From Caulobacter flavus (GTDB lineage Bacteria > Pseudomonadota > Alphaproteobacteria > Caulobacterales > Caulobacteraceae): a stretch of 64,000 nucleotides of DNA. How positions within the stretch are numbered: position 1 is the stretch's first letter; the number at the start of each line of letters is the position of its first letter. The notes under the pieces were generated by a model. That model was not told where the DNA came from. It was given only the letters and a program-made list of their open reading frames with translations, and ran no database searches. The position numbers were made by a program, and so were the translations under genes. Shown in pieces: positions 43,587 to 51,791 of the stretch. The stretch is taken from assembly GCF_003722335.1 (NCBI RefSeq), contig NZ_CP026100.1, positions 744,001-808,000 on the forward strand, given 5' to 3'.

Positions 43587-44633
43587 ATGCTCCGTCGCCC
43601 CGCGATCCTCGCCGCCAGCGCCTGCGCCCTGCTCCTCGCCGGAGCGGGAGCCGTCGTCGCGCAGCAGATCGGCGACCAGCGCACCCGCGACCTGCAGCAG
43701 GCCGCCGACACCCGCCGCGAGATCGAGGACCTGCGGGCCGAGCTGGCCCGGCTGAACAGCCAGCAGATCTCGGCCGGCGCCGACGTCGACGTCAAGCGCG
43801 CCCGGCTGGAGACCCTGCACCGCCGGGAGTCGGCGCTGATCGGCGAGCTGGGCCGCGACCGGGGCCAGCTGGCCCGGCTGCTCAGCGCCCTGCAGCTTTT
43901 CCGCCGCAATCCGCCGCCGGCTTTGCTGGTCAATCCCGGCGACGCCCGCGACGCGGTGCGGGCGGCGATCCTGATCCGGGCCATGACCCCCGACCTGCAG
44001 GCCCGCGCCGACGCCTACGCCCGCCAGGCCCGCGCCGTGGGGGCCCTGCGCCGCGAGGCCGCCGCCGCCTCCGAGCAGCTGTTCACCGCCGAGAGCGCCA
44101 TGGCCGACCGCCGGGGCGAGCTGGAGCGGATGATCGTCGAGAAGACCCAGCTTGAGCGCGCCTACGCCCAGGACGCCATCGCCGCCGACCAGGAGCGCCA
44201 GACCCTGGGGGCCCTGACCGACGGCCTGACCACCGGCGGCGCCACCGGCCCGCTGGCGCTGAGGGTCCCCGCGCCCGGCGAGGTGGTCCGCCGCTGGGGC
44301 GACGCCCTGCCCGTGGGCGGCAAGGCCGAGGGCCTGTCGATCCGCACCGCCAAGGGCCAGGCCGTCGGCAGCCCCGCCGCCGGCGTGGTCGAGTACGCCG
44401 GCCCGCTGAACGGCTGGGACATGGTGGTGATCGTCCGCGCCCAGGGCGCCTATCATCTGGTCATGGCCGGAATGGCCGACGTTTCGGTGGCGCCCGGACA
44501 ATCGGTCGCAGCCGGCGCAAGCCTTGGACGCATGACCGACCGTGGACCTTTGGAGCCGGAGCTCTATCTTGAAGTGCGTGAGAACGGCGTTCCGGCCGAT
44601 CCGGGGCGCTGGCTGAAGCAGGAGTCGCGGTAG
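43587..44633 (+). CDS. EnvC-like LytM factor (degenerate M23 domain)
   Basis: The 348-residue protein has a signal peptide (about residues 1-25), a long coiled coil (about 30-215, TRREIEDLRAELARLN, RREAAAASEQLFTAE) and a C-terminal LytM/M23 domain (about 240-345). The zinc ligands of active M23 enzymes are gone: the usual YGHL position reads MADVSV and the usual HLHFEVR reads ELYLEVR. This fits EnvC-type activators, which switch on cell-wall amidases rather than cut themselves. Caulobacter LdpF is an EnvC-like activator of the amidase AmiC, and this may be its ortholog. ctpA follows after 154 bases. GATAGGGACGCA precedes the ATG. Confidence 0.87.
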   Translation: MLRRPAILAASACALLLAGAGAVVAQQIGDQRTRDLQQAADTRREIEDLRAELARLNSQQISAGADVDVKRARLETLHRRESALIGELGRDRGQLARLLSALQLFRRNPPPALLVNPGDARDAVRAAILIRAMTPDLQARADAYARQARAVGALRREAAAASEQLFTAESAMADRRGELERMIVEKTQLERAYAQDAIAADQERQTLGALTDGLTTGGATGPLALRVPAPGEVVRRWGDALPVGGKAEGLSIRTAKGQAVGSPAAGVVEYAGPLNGWDMVVIVRAQGAYHLVMAGMADVSVAPGQSVAAGASLGRMTDRGPLEPELYLEVRENGVPADPGRWLKQESR

Positions 44634-44787
44634 ACGACTTTTTCAGCAATGATGGGCGTTCATCATGACGCGGCCCGCGTCTGGGGCCACGTCGGGGATG
44701 GACGGGGCCGGAGTATAGGCGGCGGCGTTCGCGCCGCTCTAAGTATCGAACGCGGCGTCCGCGCCGCCAGGGAGCCATTCTGGCCTT

Positions 44788-46179
44788 ATGCGCAAGTATC
44801 TGCTCATCGGTGTTTCGGCCTTCGTCCTCGGCGCGGGGACCATGGCCTACGTCAGCCCCATCGCCCAAGCGACCATCCCCTCGCAGAAGGCCAAGACCTA
44901 CAAGCTGCTCGAACTGTTCGGCGACGTGCTCGCCACCGTCGAGGACCAGTACGTCACCGAGGTCGACGACAAGAAGCTGATCGAGGCCGCCCTCGACGGC
45001 ATGCTGACCAGCCTCGACCCGCACTCGGGCTACCTGTCGCCCGACAGCTTCGAGGACATGCAGGACACCACCCGCGGTGAATACGGCGGCCTCGGCATCG
45101 AGGTCACCAGCGAAGAAGGCGTGGTCAAGGTGATCTCGCCGATGGACGGCACCCCCGCGGCCCGCGCGGGCGTCCAGGCCGGCGACTACATCACCGCCGT
45201 CAACGGCCAGTCGGTGCTGGGCCTGACGGTCAACGAGGCCGTCAAGCAGATGCGCGGCCCGGCCGGCGAGACCGTGGCCATCACCATCGCCCGCGAGAAG
45301 TCCGACCCGATCGAGCTGAAGCTGGTGCGCGAGGTCATCAAGCCCAAGGCCGCCATCGCCCGCATGGAAGGCGACTACGGCTACGTGCGCCTGCCCGGCT
45401 TCAACGAGAAGTCCACCGACGCCCTGGCCGCCGCCATCAAGGACCTGCAGGCCAAGAACCCGCAGATGAAGGGCCTGGTCTTCGACCTGCGCAACAATCC
45501 GGGCGGCCTGCTCGACCAGGCGCGCGGCGTGGCCGACCTGTTCCTGGAAGGCGGCGAGGTCGTCAGCCAGCGGGGCCGCAACCCGCGCGACATCCAGCGC
45601 CTGAACGCCACCCCCGGCGACATCCTGAACGGCCTGCCGATGGTGGTGCTGATCAACCAGGGCTCGGCCTCGGCCGCCGAAATCGTCGCCGGCGCCCTGC
45701 AGGACCGCCATCGCGCCGAACTGGTGGGCATCACCAGCTTCGGCAAGGGCTCGGTCCAGACCGTGATCCCGCTGCGCGGCGGCGCCGACGGCGCGCTGAA
45801 GCTGACCACGGCGCGCTACTTCACTCCGTCGGGCCGCTCGATCCAGAAGACCGGCATCGAGCCCGACCTGGAAGTGGCCCAGACCAAGGACCAGGCCCAG
45901 GACATCGCCAACCGCGTGTGGTTCAGCGAGGCCAGCTTCAAGAACGCGCTCAACGCCGACGAGGGCAAGACCCGCAAGGGCGCCCACGTTCCGGCCGAGG
46001 CCCCGCCCGCCGGCTTCGACGAGAAGAAGGACGACTTCCAGCTGTCGCGCGCCCTGGCCGTGCTGAAGGCCGGCTCGGTCGAGGCCGTGCCGAAGCTGCC
46101 CAAGCCGCAACCGAAGATCGCCGAGGTCACCGCCAAGGCCGCGGCCATCGGCGGCAAGCCCCCGGTCGAGAAGAAGTAA
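44788..46179 (+). CDS. ctpA: S41-family carboxyl-terminal processing protease
   Basis: The 463-residue protein has an N-terminal signal or anchor (about residues 4-22), an S41 helical cap (DPHSGYLSP), a PDZ domain (about 100-175, GLGIEVTSEEGVVKVISP) and the S41 protease core. The catalytic Ser lies in NQGSASAAEI (about 290-299) and the catalytic Lys in SFGKGSVQ (about 318). CtpA-type enzymes trim periplasmic proteins and regulate peptidoglycan hydrolases, which fits the upstream EnvC-like factor. The tail beyond residue 380 is charged and Pro/Lys-rich. The ATG at 44788 lies 154 bases after the LytM gene. Confidence 0.95.
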   Translation: MRKYLLIGVSAFVLGAGTMAYVSPIAQATIPSQKAKTYKLLELFGDVLATVEDQYVTEVDDKKLIEAALDGMLTSLDPHSGYLSPDSFEDMQDTTRGEYGGLGIEVTSEEGVVKVISPMDGTPAARAGVQAGDYITAVNGQSVLGLTVNEAVKQMRGPAGETVAITIAREKSDPIELKLVREVIKPKAAIARMEGDYGYVRLPGFNEKSTDALAAAIKDLQAKNPQMKGLVFDLRNNPGGLLDQARGVADLFLEGGEVVSQRGRNPRDIQRLNATPGDILNGLPMVVLINQGSASAAEIVAGALQDRHRAELVGITSFGKGSVQTVIPLRGGADGALKLTTARYFTPSGRSIQKTGIEPDLEVAQTKDQAQDIANRVWFSEASFKNALNADEGKTRKGAHVPAEAPPAGFDEKKDDFQLSRALAVLKAGSVEAVPKLPKPQPKIAEVTAKAAAIGGKPPVEKK

Positions 46180-46207
46180 GGGGCTTTCGGGCCTTCCGAA
46201 CCAGAAG

Positions 46208-46237
46208 AGCCGCCCGTCGCGAGATGGGCGGCTTTTT
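46208..46237 (+). terminator. Rho-independent terminator after ctpA
   Basis: AGCCGCCC (46208-46215) and GGGCGGCT (46226-46233) form an 8-bp stem with a 10-base loop, followed by TTTT. It starts 29 bases after the ctpA stop. Confidence 0.85.
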
Positions 46238-46260
46238 CTTTGGGGCCTGCCCCTCTTTAG

Positions 46261-46285
46261 AACCTCTCCCATGGGAGAGGTTTTT
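46261..46285. repeat. 22-bp perfect palindrome with T run (family B-like)
   Basis: AACCTCTCCCATGGGAGAGG is followed by TT, making a perfect 22-bp palindrome (46261-46282) with TTT after it. It sits next to the stop of the small minus-strand gene and could end transcription from the left. Confidence 0.75.
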
Positions 46286-46429
46286 CTAGGCCATCCCCAG
46301 CGCCGCGATCACCACCACGGCCAGGCCGATCGCCAGGCCCGCGCCCGCCCGCAGCACGGCGGCGAGACAGACGGCGCGGTCAGGCGCGTCGGCGGGATCG
46401 GAGAAGCGGGCGAACTCGGTCAGGCTCAT
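46286..46429 (-). CDS. Small single-pass membrane protein (47 aa)
   Basis: This short gene encodes MSLTEFARFSDPADAPD, a link with one Cys, then a hydrophobic helix (about residues 24-45, AVLRAGAGLAIGLAVVVIAALG) and a two-residue tail. AGGAGACCTCGCC lies just upstream of the ATG, a good ribosome-binding site. The layout is that of a small inner-membrane protein with its N-terminus in the cytoplasm. I do not recognise a family. It lies between ctpA and the YibQ-like gene, reading against both. Confidence 0.55.
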   Translation of the reverse strand: MSLTEFARFSDPADAPDRAVCLAAVLRAGAGLAIGLAVVVIAALGMA

Positions 46430-46628
46430 GGCGAGGTCTCCTCACGAGAAGCTTGCGCCCGAGCATCGGCCCGCGAGAAGACCCCGCCAGTCCTTTGCCG
46501 CCAAACATCGCCTGTCGGTCATTTCCGCGCCGCGCTTCGCCGAGAAAAGCAGCGGTCCGCCATTTCGCCGCAGATCCGGGCGAACCATGTTAACCATATC
46601 TTGGAAGCTTGCCCGCTAAGCCCATCGC

Positions 46629-47807
46629 ATGGCCGCCGTGTTCTCCCGCAAGCCCGCCTACACCGCCGCCGCGCCCGACGCCGCCGACGGCGGCGACCTG
46701 CGCGCGCGCCTGATGGCGGCCGCGGCCAATCCCTATATCGGCGCCAGCGGCGCGGCCTTCCTGTTCCTCCTGAGCCTGGCCGTTCTGGTGCTGGTGACCG
46801 GCGATCCCAAGGCCGGCGCCCCCACGATCCGCCTGTCGCTGTCGGAGATCGGCGCCACCAAGGGCGCGCCCGACGGGTGGCGCGAGGCGCTGGCTCCGGA
46901 GAGGGCCGAGGAAGCCCCGCTGCTGCCGGGCCAGATGGACCTGTCGACCCATCCCTTCGCCCGCCAGGCCGCGACCGACGAGCCCGCCGAAGGCTTCACC
47001 GACCTGGCGGCCGCGCCCGTTCCCTCGGGCGGCGCCCTGGTCCAGGCTCCGCTGCCCGGCCTGTCGGCCCCCGGCCCCGGCGGCGGCCCGCTGCCGGTGA
47101 TCGCGCCCGACGGCCGCACCGTGGCCGAGGCCTACGCCCGCCCGTTCACGCCCGACGGCCGCCCGCGCGTGGCCCTGGTGATCGGCGGCCTGGGCCTCAA
47201 CGCCCAGACCACCCGCGCCGCCATCGAGACCCTGCCGCCCGAGATCACCCTGTCGTTCGCCCCCTACGCCGAAGGGCTGCAGGGCTGGATCGACCTGGCC
47301 CGCTCGCACGGCCACGAGGTGCTGCTCGAGACGCCGATGGAGCCCAACGACTATCCGGCCAACGATCCGGGTCCCTACACCCTGATCGCCGCCAACCGGC
47401 CCGACGAGACGGTGCGCAAGCTGGAATGGCTGATGTCGCGCGCCACCGGCTATTTCGGGCTGACCAACTATCTGGGCTCGAAGTTCCTGGCCTCCGATCC
47501 GGCCATGGCAACCTTCACCACGGCCCTGAAGACCCGGGGCCTGGCCTTCGTCGACGACGGCGCCGCCGCCCGTCGCGGCGGCCCGATCCCCCGCGCCTCG
47601 GCCGAGCGCGGCATCGACGACGACCTGTCGGCCGAAGCCATCGAGGGCCAGCTGCGGGCCCTGGAGTCGGGCGCCAGCGCGCGCGGCCAGTCGCTGGGCG
47701 TCGGCTTCGCCTATCCGGTGACCATCAGCCAGGTGCGCAACTGGGCTGGCGGCCTCAATGCGCGGGGCGTGCAACTGGCGCCGGCTTCGGCTATCGCCAA
47801 GCGATGA
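46629..47807 (+). CDS. Divergent polysaccharide deacetylase (YibQ-like)
   Basis: The 392-residue protein has one membrane segment (about residues 39-56, GAAFLFLLSLAVLVLV), a long Pro/Ala/Gly linker (to about 175) and a C-terminal NodB-like domain (about 176-385). Family motifs are VALVIGGLGLNAQTTRAAIETLP (about residues 180-202), EVLLETPMEPNDYP (about 236-249) and the late FAYPVTISQ. The metal-binding set of true deacetylases is only partly visible, as in the YibQ group. In many bacteria this gene stands next to envC and ctpA, as here, and is likely involved in peptidoglycan turnover. Its stop overlaps the rppH start. Confidence 0.87.
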   Translation: MAAVFSRKPAYTAAAPDAADGGDLRARLMAAAANPYIGASGAAFLFLLSLAVLVLVTGDPKAGAPTIRLSLSEIGATKGAPDGWREALAPERAEEAPLLPGQMDLSTHPFARQAATDEPAEGFTDLAAAPVPSGGALVQAPLPGLSAPGPGGGPLPVIAPDGRTVAEAYARPFTPDGRPRVALVIGGLGLNAQTTRAAIETLPPEITLSFAPYAEGLQGWIDLARSHGHEVLLETPMEPNDYPANDPGPYTLIAANRPDETVRKLEWLMSRATGYFGLTNYLGSKFLASDPAMATFTTALKTRGLAFVDDGAAARRGGPIPRASAERGIDDDLSAEAIEGQLRALESGASARGQSLGVGFAYPVTISQVRNWAGGLNARGVQLAPASAIAKR

Positions 47808-48295
47808 CCGCCGACATCGACCTTTCGCTCTATCGCCCCAACGTGGGCGTCGCCCTCTTCCACCCCACCGACGGCCGCGTCTGGCTGGGCATGCGCCACA
47901 AGCAGGAGCCGCCCTACAACTGGCAGCTGCCGCAGGGCGGCGTCGACGAGGGCGAAGACCTGGAAGCCGCCGCCCGCCGCGAACTGCAGGAAGAGACCGG
48001 CGTGACCTCGGCCCAGCTGATCGGCCGCACCGAAGGCTGGCTGACCTACGACTATCCGCCCGAGTTCATGGGAACCAAGCGCGCCCGTGGATATCTGGGC
48101 CAGAAGCAGGTGTGGTTCGCCTTCCGCTTCACCGGCGAGGAAAGCGAGATCGATCTGGCCGCCCACGGCGAGGTGGAGTTCGACGCCTGGCGCTGGGGCG
48201 CTCTCGACGAAACGCCCGAACTGATCGTACCTTTCAAGCGCGGCGTCTACGAACGCATGGTCGCCGCTTTCTCGGGGTTCACGCGCGTCGCCTGA
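47804..48295 (+). CDS. rppH: RNA pyrophosphohydrolase
   Basis: The 163-residue Nudix protein has the full Nudix box as GGVDEGEDLEAAARREL followed by QEETGV (about residues 45-67), and the RppH-type start YRPNVGVALFHPTDGRVWLGMR. RppH removes pyrophosphate from the 5' end of mRNA and so triggers RNase E decay. A late KRGVYERMVAAF helix is also family-typical. The ATG overlaps the previous stop as ATGA, so it is translated with the YibQ-like gene. The same gene order occurs widely in alphaproteobacteria. Confidence 0.94.
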   Translation: MTADIDLSLYRPNVGVALFHPTDGRVWLGMRHKQEPPYNWQLPQGGVDEGEDLEAAARRELQEETGVTSAQLIGRTEGWLTYDYPPEFMGTKRARGYLGQKQVWFAFRFTGEESEIDLAAHGEVEFDAWRWGALDETPELIVPFKRGVYERMVAAFSGFTRVA

Positions 48296-48312
48296 CACCG
48301 AAGGCTCGCGCC

Positions 48313-49866
48313 ATGCCCCAACGGGGTTTGGGAGACGCGGGCGTGAGCAGAACCATCCTGATGATCCATGGCTACGGCATGACCGGCGACAGCTGGGATC
48401 CCGTGGCCGACACCTTCCGCAAGGCGGGCTACGCGGTCGAGACGCCGACCATCCGCCCCGCCCTGCGGACGGCCGGACCGCCCTCGCCGGACCTGGCTGG
48501 CCTGTCGCTGGCCGACTACGTGGCCGAGCTCAGCGCGGCGGCAGCGGTGACGGCCGCCCGCGACGGGGTCAAGCCGATCGTCTTCGGCCACTCCATGGGC
48601 GGGCTGATCGCCCAGAAGCTGGCCGAGAGCGGCCTGACCTCGGGCATCGTGCTGTTCGCTCCCGCCTCGCCGGCCGACGCGCGCGGCAAGCCCAAGCTGT
48701 CGCCGATGATCACCTTCCTCAACGCCGTGCTCAGCCAGGGCGGCGCACCCAAGCCGGTGAAGATGTGGAAGACCGGCTTCAAGTTCGGCGTCGTCAACGC
48801 CGTGCCGGCCGCCCGCCACGACGCCCTCTACGCCAAGGCGGTCTACGACTCCGGCCGGGTGCTGCAGGACCTGGCCTATCCCGACCGCGATCCCTCGCGC
48901 ACCGTGCACGTGGACGCCGCCAAGGTGACCGTGCCGGTGCTGGTGCTGGCCGGCGCCCGCGACCGCACGACGCCGGTGGAGGACGTCCGCCTGGTCGGCC
49001 GCAAGTACGCCGGCGCCGACTATCGCGAGTATCCCGACCACGCCCACTGGCTGATCGACGAGCCGGGCAGCGACGCCCTCTTGGGCGCGGTGCAGTCGTG
49101 GCTGTCGGAAAAGGGCCTGGGCCCGGCCTCGGCCGCGCCGCCCAAGGCCAAGGCCGAACCCGCGCCGGCCGCCGCCGCGCCGGAACCGGCCGCCGCCGCT
49201 CCCGCGACCGAGGCGTCTGCCGCCCCCGCGCCCAAGCCGCGCGCTCCGGCCAAGGCCAAGACCCCGAGCAAGGCCAAGGCCGTCGTCGCCGAGCCGGCCG
49301 CCCAACCGGCCGCCAAGCCGAAGACCGCACCCAAGGCCCCCGCTAAGGCTCCGACCAAAGCCTCCGCGAAAGCGAAGGCGGCTCCGGCGGTGGAAACCCC
49401 GGCTGCGGCCGCCGTGGCGAAGCCGGCGAAGCCCCCCGCCAAGGCCGCTGCGACGAAGGCCGCGCCCAAGGCCAAGGCAGCGGCGGTGAAGCCCGAAAAA
49501 GCCCCGAAACCCGCCGCGAAGGCGGAAGCGGCGCCCAAGACCGCCGCCCCGGCCAAACCCGACAAGGCTCCGGCCAAGCCCAAGGCGGCCGCCGCGCCCG
49601 CGGCCGACGCCGCCAAGCCAGCGCCCAGGGCCGCCAAGGCGGCTCCGGAAGCCTCCGCCAAGGTCGCAGCGCCCGCCAAGCCGGCGGCGAGCAAGATGCG
49701 CAACAACGCCAATCCAGACCTGATGAAGGCGACGGAGACCCCGCCCAAGCCCGCCAAGGCGACAACGAAGGCTCCGGCCAAGGCGGCCGCCAAGCCCCAG
49801 CCCAAACCGAAGGCTGCGACAACGACGCCCGCCAAAACTTCGCCACGCGGCAAGAAGAGCGTGTAG
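48313..49866 (+). CDS. Alpha/beta hydrolase with histone-H1-like C-terminal tail
   Basis: Residues 1-268 form an alpha/beta hydrolase: oxyanion IHGYGMTGDSW, nucleophile elbow GHSMGGL (Ser94), an acid at about Asp217 (AGARDRT) and His245 (HAHWLID). Residues 271-517 are a low-complexity tail of Ala, Lys and Pro with AKAP, KAPA and KPAAK units, broken once by SKMRNNANPDLMKATETP (about 456-473) and ending PRGKKSV. Tails of this kind occur in histone H1 and in PhaF-like granule proteins, where they bind DNA. The fusion may tether a lipase or depolymerase-like enzyme to nucleic acid or an acidic surface. GTG 48343 is an alternative start with GGGAGACGCGGGC upstream. Confidence 0.85.
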   Translation: MPQRGLGDAGVSRTILMIHGYGMTGDSWDPVADTFRKAGYAVETPTIRPALRTAGPPSPDLAGLSLADYVAELSAAAAVTAARDGVKPIVFGHSMGGLIAQKLAESGLTSGIVLFAPASPADARGKPKLSPMITFLNAVLSQGGAPKPVKMWKTGFKFGVVNAVPAARHDALYAKAVYDSGRVLQDLAYPDRDPSRTVHVDAAKVTVPVLVLAGARDRTTPVEDVRLVGRKYAGADYREYPDHAHWLIDEPGSDALLGAVQSWLSEKGLGPASAAPPKAKAEPAPAAAAPEPAAAAPATEASAAPAPKPRAPAKAKTPSKAKAVVAEPAAQPAAKPKTAPKAPAKAPTKASAKAKAAPAVETPAAAAVAKPAKPPAKAAATKAAPKAKAAAVKPEKAPKPAAKAEAAPKTAAPAKPDKAPAKPKAAAAPAADAAKPAPRAAKAAPEASAKVAAPAKPAASKMRNNANPDLMKATETPPKPAKATTKAPAKAAAKPQPKPKAATTTPAKTSPRGKKSV

Positions 49867-49922
49867 GCTCCATTGAAACGCTCGTATCAGTCACACGGGC
49901 GGGGTTGACCTAAGAGGCGGGC

Positions 49923-50672
49923 GTGAAGGCTCCGGTGATCATGGTCCACGGCGCCTTCTGCGGCGGCTGGACGTTCGACAGTTTCCGAGAGCCGTTCGAG
50001 GCCGCCGGCCACAGGGTGCTCACCCCCGACCTGCCCGGTCGCGGGCCGGGCGGTTCGGTCGTCGGCCTGTCGATGAGCGACTACGCCCGCGAGGTCGCCC
50101 GGCTGATCCGCTCGTGCGAGCGGCCGCCGATCCTGGTCGGCCACTCCATGGGCGGCCTGGTGGCCCAGCTGGCCGCTGGTCGAGCGAGCGTCGAGCGCCT
50201 GATCCTGCTGGCCCCCTCGCCGCCCTGGGGCGTGCATGGCGCCAGCCTGGAAGAAGCGGTCTCGGCCGTCAGCCTCTATGCCCTTGGCCCCTACTGGCTG
50301 CAGGCCATCGCTCCCGACTACGGCGTCGTGCGCCGCTACAGCCTCGACCGCCTGCCGCGCGAGCAGCGCCGCGCCCTCTACGCCCGCATGACCTCGGAAA
50401 GCGGCCGGGCGCTGTGGGAGACGCTGAACTGGTGGCTGGACCCGTTCATGACCACCAGCCCCGGTCCGGTGAAGGCTCCGGTGCTGGCCATCGCCGGCGG
50501 CCAGGACGTGGTCCACCCGCCCGCCACCGTCCGCCAGACCGCCTTGCGCCTGGGCGGAGCGTTCCACGAGTTCCCCGAGATGAGCCACTGGCTGCCGGGC
50601 GAGCCGGGCTGGGAAGCCGTCGCGGCCCTGTGCCTGGACTTCATCGCCGCCGAGGATCGGGCGGCGGCTTGA
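49923..50672 (+). CDS. Alpha/beta hydrolase
   Basis: The 249-residue cytoplasmic protein has VHGAFCGGWTF (oxyanion, about residues 8-18), GHSMGGLVAQ (Ser75 as nucleophile), GGQDVVHPP (acid) and EMSHWLPGEPGW (His). The lid region is short and Trp/Tyr-rich. The family includes esterases, lactonases and thioesterases; the substrate is unknown. It follows another alpha/beta hydrolase gene by 56 bases on the same strand, possibly as an old duplication, but the two share little beyond the fold. The GTG at 49923 after AAGAGGCGGGC is used; no ATG gives the full domain. Confidence 0.87.
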   Translation: MKAPVIMVHGAFCGGWTFDSFREPFEAAGHRVLTPDLPGRGPGGSVVGLSMSDYAREVARLIRSCERPPILVGHSMGGLVAQLAAGRASVERLILLAPSPPWGVHGASLEEAVSAVSLYALGPYWLQAIAPDYGVVRRYSLDRLPREQRRALYARMTSESGRALWETLNWWLDPFMTTSPGPVKAPVLAIAGGQDVVHPPATVRQTALRLGGAFHEFPEMSHWLPGEPGWEAVAALCLDFIAAEDRAAA

Positions 50673-50681
50673 TCGATGAGC

Positions 50682-50704
50682 AACCTCCCCCTGTGGGGGA
50701 GGTT
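50682..50704. repeat. Short family B palindrome
   Basis: AACCTCCCCC and GGGGGAGGTT flank TGT, a 10-bp perfect stem, just after the hydrolase stop codon. Confidence 0.8.
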
Positions 50705-50714
50705 CCAGCCAGAG

Positions 50715-50744
50715 AAAAGGCGCGGAGGTCTCCCTCCGCGCCTT
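50715..50744 (-). terminator. Terminator of the minus-strand secreted-protein gene
   Basis: AAGGCGCGGAGG (50717-50728) pairs with CCTCCGCGCCTT (50733-50744) around TCTC. Read on the minus strand it is followed by TTTTCTC, so it ends the gene that stops at 50775. Confidence 0.85.
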
Positions 50745-50774
50745 CCTCTTTTCAGCTCTGAGAGCCTCGAACCA

Positions 50775-51476
50775 TCACTGGGTGGTGTAGAGGATCTGGG
50801 CTTGTTCGAAGTTCTTGCCGACCGAGCTGTCGTCCAGCTTCTTGATCCGGACGTAGACCAGACCGGCCTTGCCGCCGGCGGCGTTGTTGTCCCAGGTCAC
50901 GGTCAGGCGCTTGACGTCGGTGACCAGCTGGTCGTTGCGGATCAGCTTCAGCTGCGGGCTGTTCTCCCAGGTCGCCCAGTCGTGCAGGGCGGTGGCCAGA
51001 TGCTGGGCCTGATCGGCGCCCTGGGCGTGCTGGACGTTCAGGGTGCAGACGTTCTTGTTCGAACCCGGGTTGTCGAGGACGATCTGGTAGGGCTTGCCCA
51101 GGTCCAGGGTCCACAGGTCGCGCTTCTTCTTGAAGCCGGCGGCCTTGGCCAGGGCCGGGAAGTCGCCGCCGACGACGGCCGGCTTGCAGACGGTGTCGAG
51201 GACGCTGAGGATCCGCACCGAGACCGGATCGGTCGGCGGGGGCGGACGCACCGCTTCCGGAGCGGCCGCGGCGGCGGCGGCTTCCGGGGTGCCGGCGGCA
51301 GGCGCCGGAACGACGGGAGCCTGGGTGGCGGGCGCGGCTTGATCGGCAGGCGCGGCCTGATCAACGGGCGCGGCGGCCGGGGCGGGAGCCGGGGCGGCGG
51401 CGGGAGCGGGTTGCTCCTGGGCGACGGCGGTCGAAACGACGCCGAGGGCGATCAGGCTGGCGAGCGCAAGGCGCAT
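50775..51476 (-). CDS. Secreted protein with Ala/Pro linker and conserved C-terminal domain
   Basis: The 233-residue protein has a signal peptide (about residues 1-19, cleaved near AVAQE), an Ala/Pro/Gln/Val-rich linker (about 20-80, many AAPA units) and a C-terminal globular domain (about 85-233). The domain has two Cys residues, VLDTVCKPAV and NKNVCTLNVQ, that probably form a disulfide. A KRLTVTWDNNAAGGKAGLVYV strand pair comes later. I do not recognise the family; no enzyme motif is seen. The start at ATG 51476 is where the signal peptide begins. A terminator lies downstream at 50715. Confidence 0.75.
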   Translation of the reverse strand: MRLALASLIALGVVSTAVAQEQPAPAAAPAPAPAAAPVDQAAPADQAAPATQAPVVPAPAAGTPEAAAAAAAPEAVRPPPPTDPVSVRILSVLDTVCKPAVVGGDFPALAKAAGFKKKRDLWTLDLGKPYQIVLDNPGSNKNVCTLNVQHAQGADQAQHLATALHDWATWENSPQLKLIRNDQLVTDVKRLTVTWDNNAAGGKAGLVYVRIKKLDDSSVGKNFEQAQILYTTQ

Positions 51477-51592
51477 AGGTCGGATATCCCCTAGAGACGT
51501 GGAGGTCGGCATTAAAACCGACAAGCGTTCCCTCGCAACCCTTATGGTGGCCGATTACGGCGGGGATAGGGTCACAAACGTAATTTTTTATC

Positions 51593-51720
51593 GCTCCCCC
51601 TGAAGGGGGAGCTGTCGCGAAGCGACTGAGGGGGAGGATGCAGCGAAATCGGCGACCGTCGCGGAAGCTGAAAACGCCCCCCCTCCGGCCCTCCAGGCCG
51701 CCTCCCCCGGAGGGGGAGGA
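51593..51720. repeat. Intergenic repeat, family B, copy 3 (long form, reversed)
   Basis: CTCCCCCTGAAGGGGGAG, GCTGTCGCGAAGCGACTGA, a GCTGAAAACG core, CCTCCGGCCCTCCAGGCCGCC and CTCCCCCGGAGGGGGAG. It is the reverse orientation of the copy at 11101. With the terminator at 51731 it fills the 315-base gap between the secreted-protein gene and atpC. Confidence 0.85.
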
Positions 51721-51730
51721 TCACGGGAAA

Positions 51731-51770
51731 CGAAAAACGCCCCCGCCGTTTCCGGCGAGGGCGTTTTCGA
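51731..51770 (-). terminator. Terminator of the atp operon
   Basis: On the minus strand, CGAAAACGCCCTCGCCGG and CGGCGGGGGCGTTTTTCG form a long stem around a tiny loop, ending in a T run. It lies 21 bases after the atpC stop. Confidence 0.9.
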
Positions 51771-51791
51771 AGTCCTTGGAAGCAGCGGCTC

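Noticed and set aside
46271..48295. Long plus-strand frame ending in RppH
   Set aside because: The upstream part is a shadow of the YibQ-like gene; RppH starts at ATG 47804.
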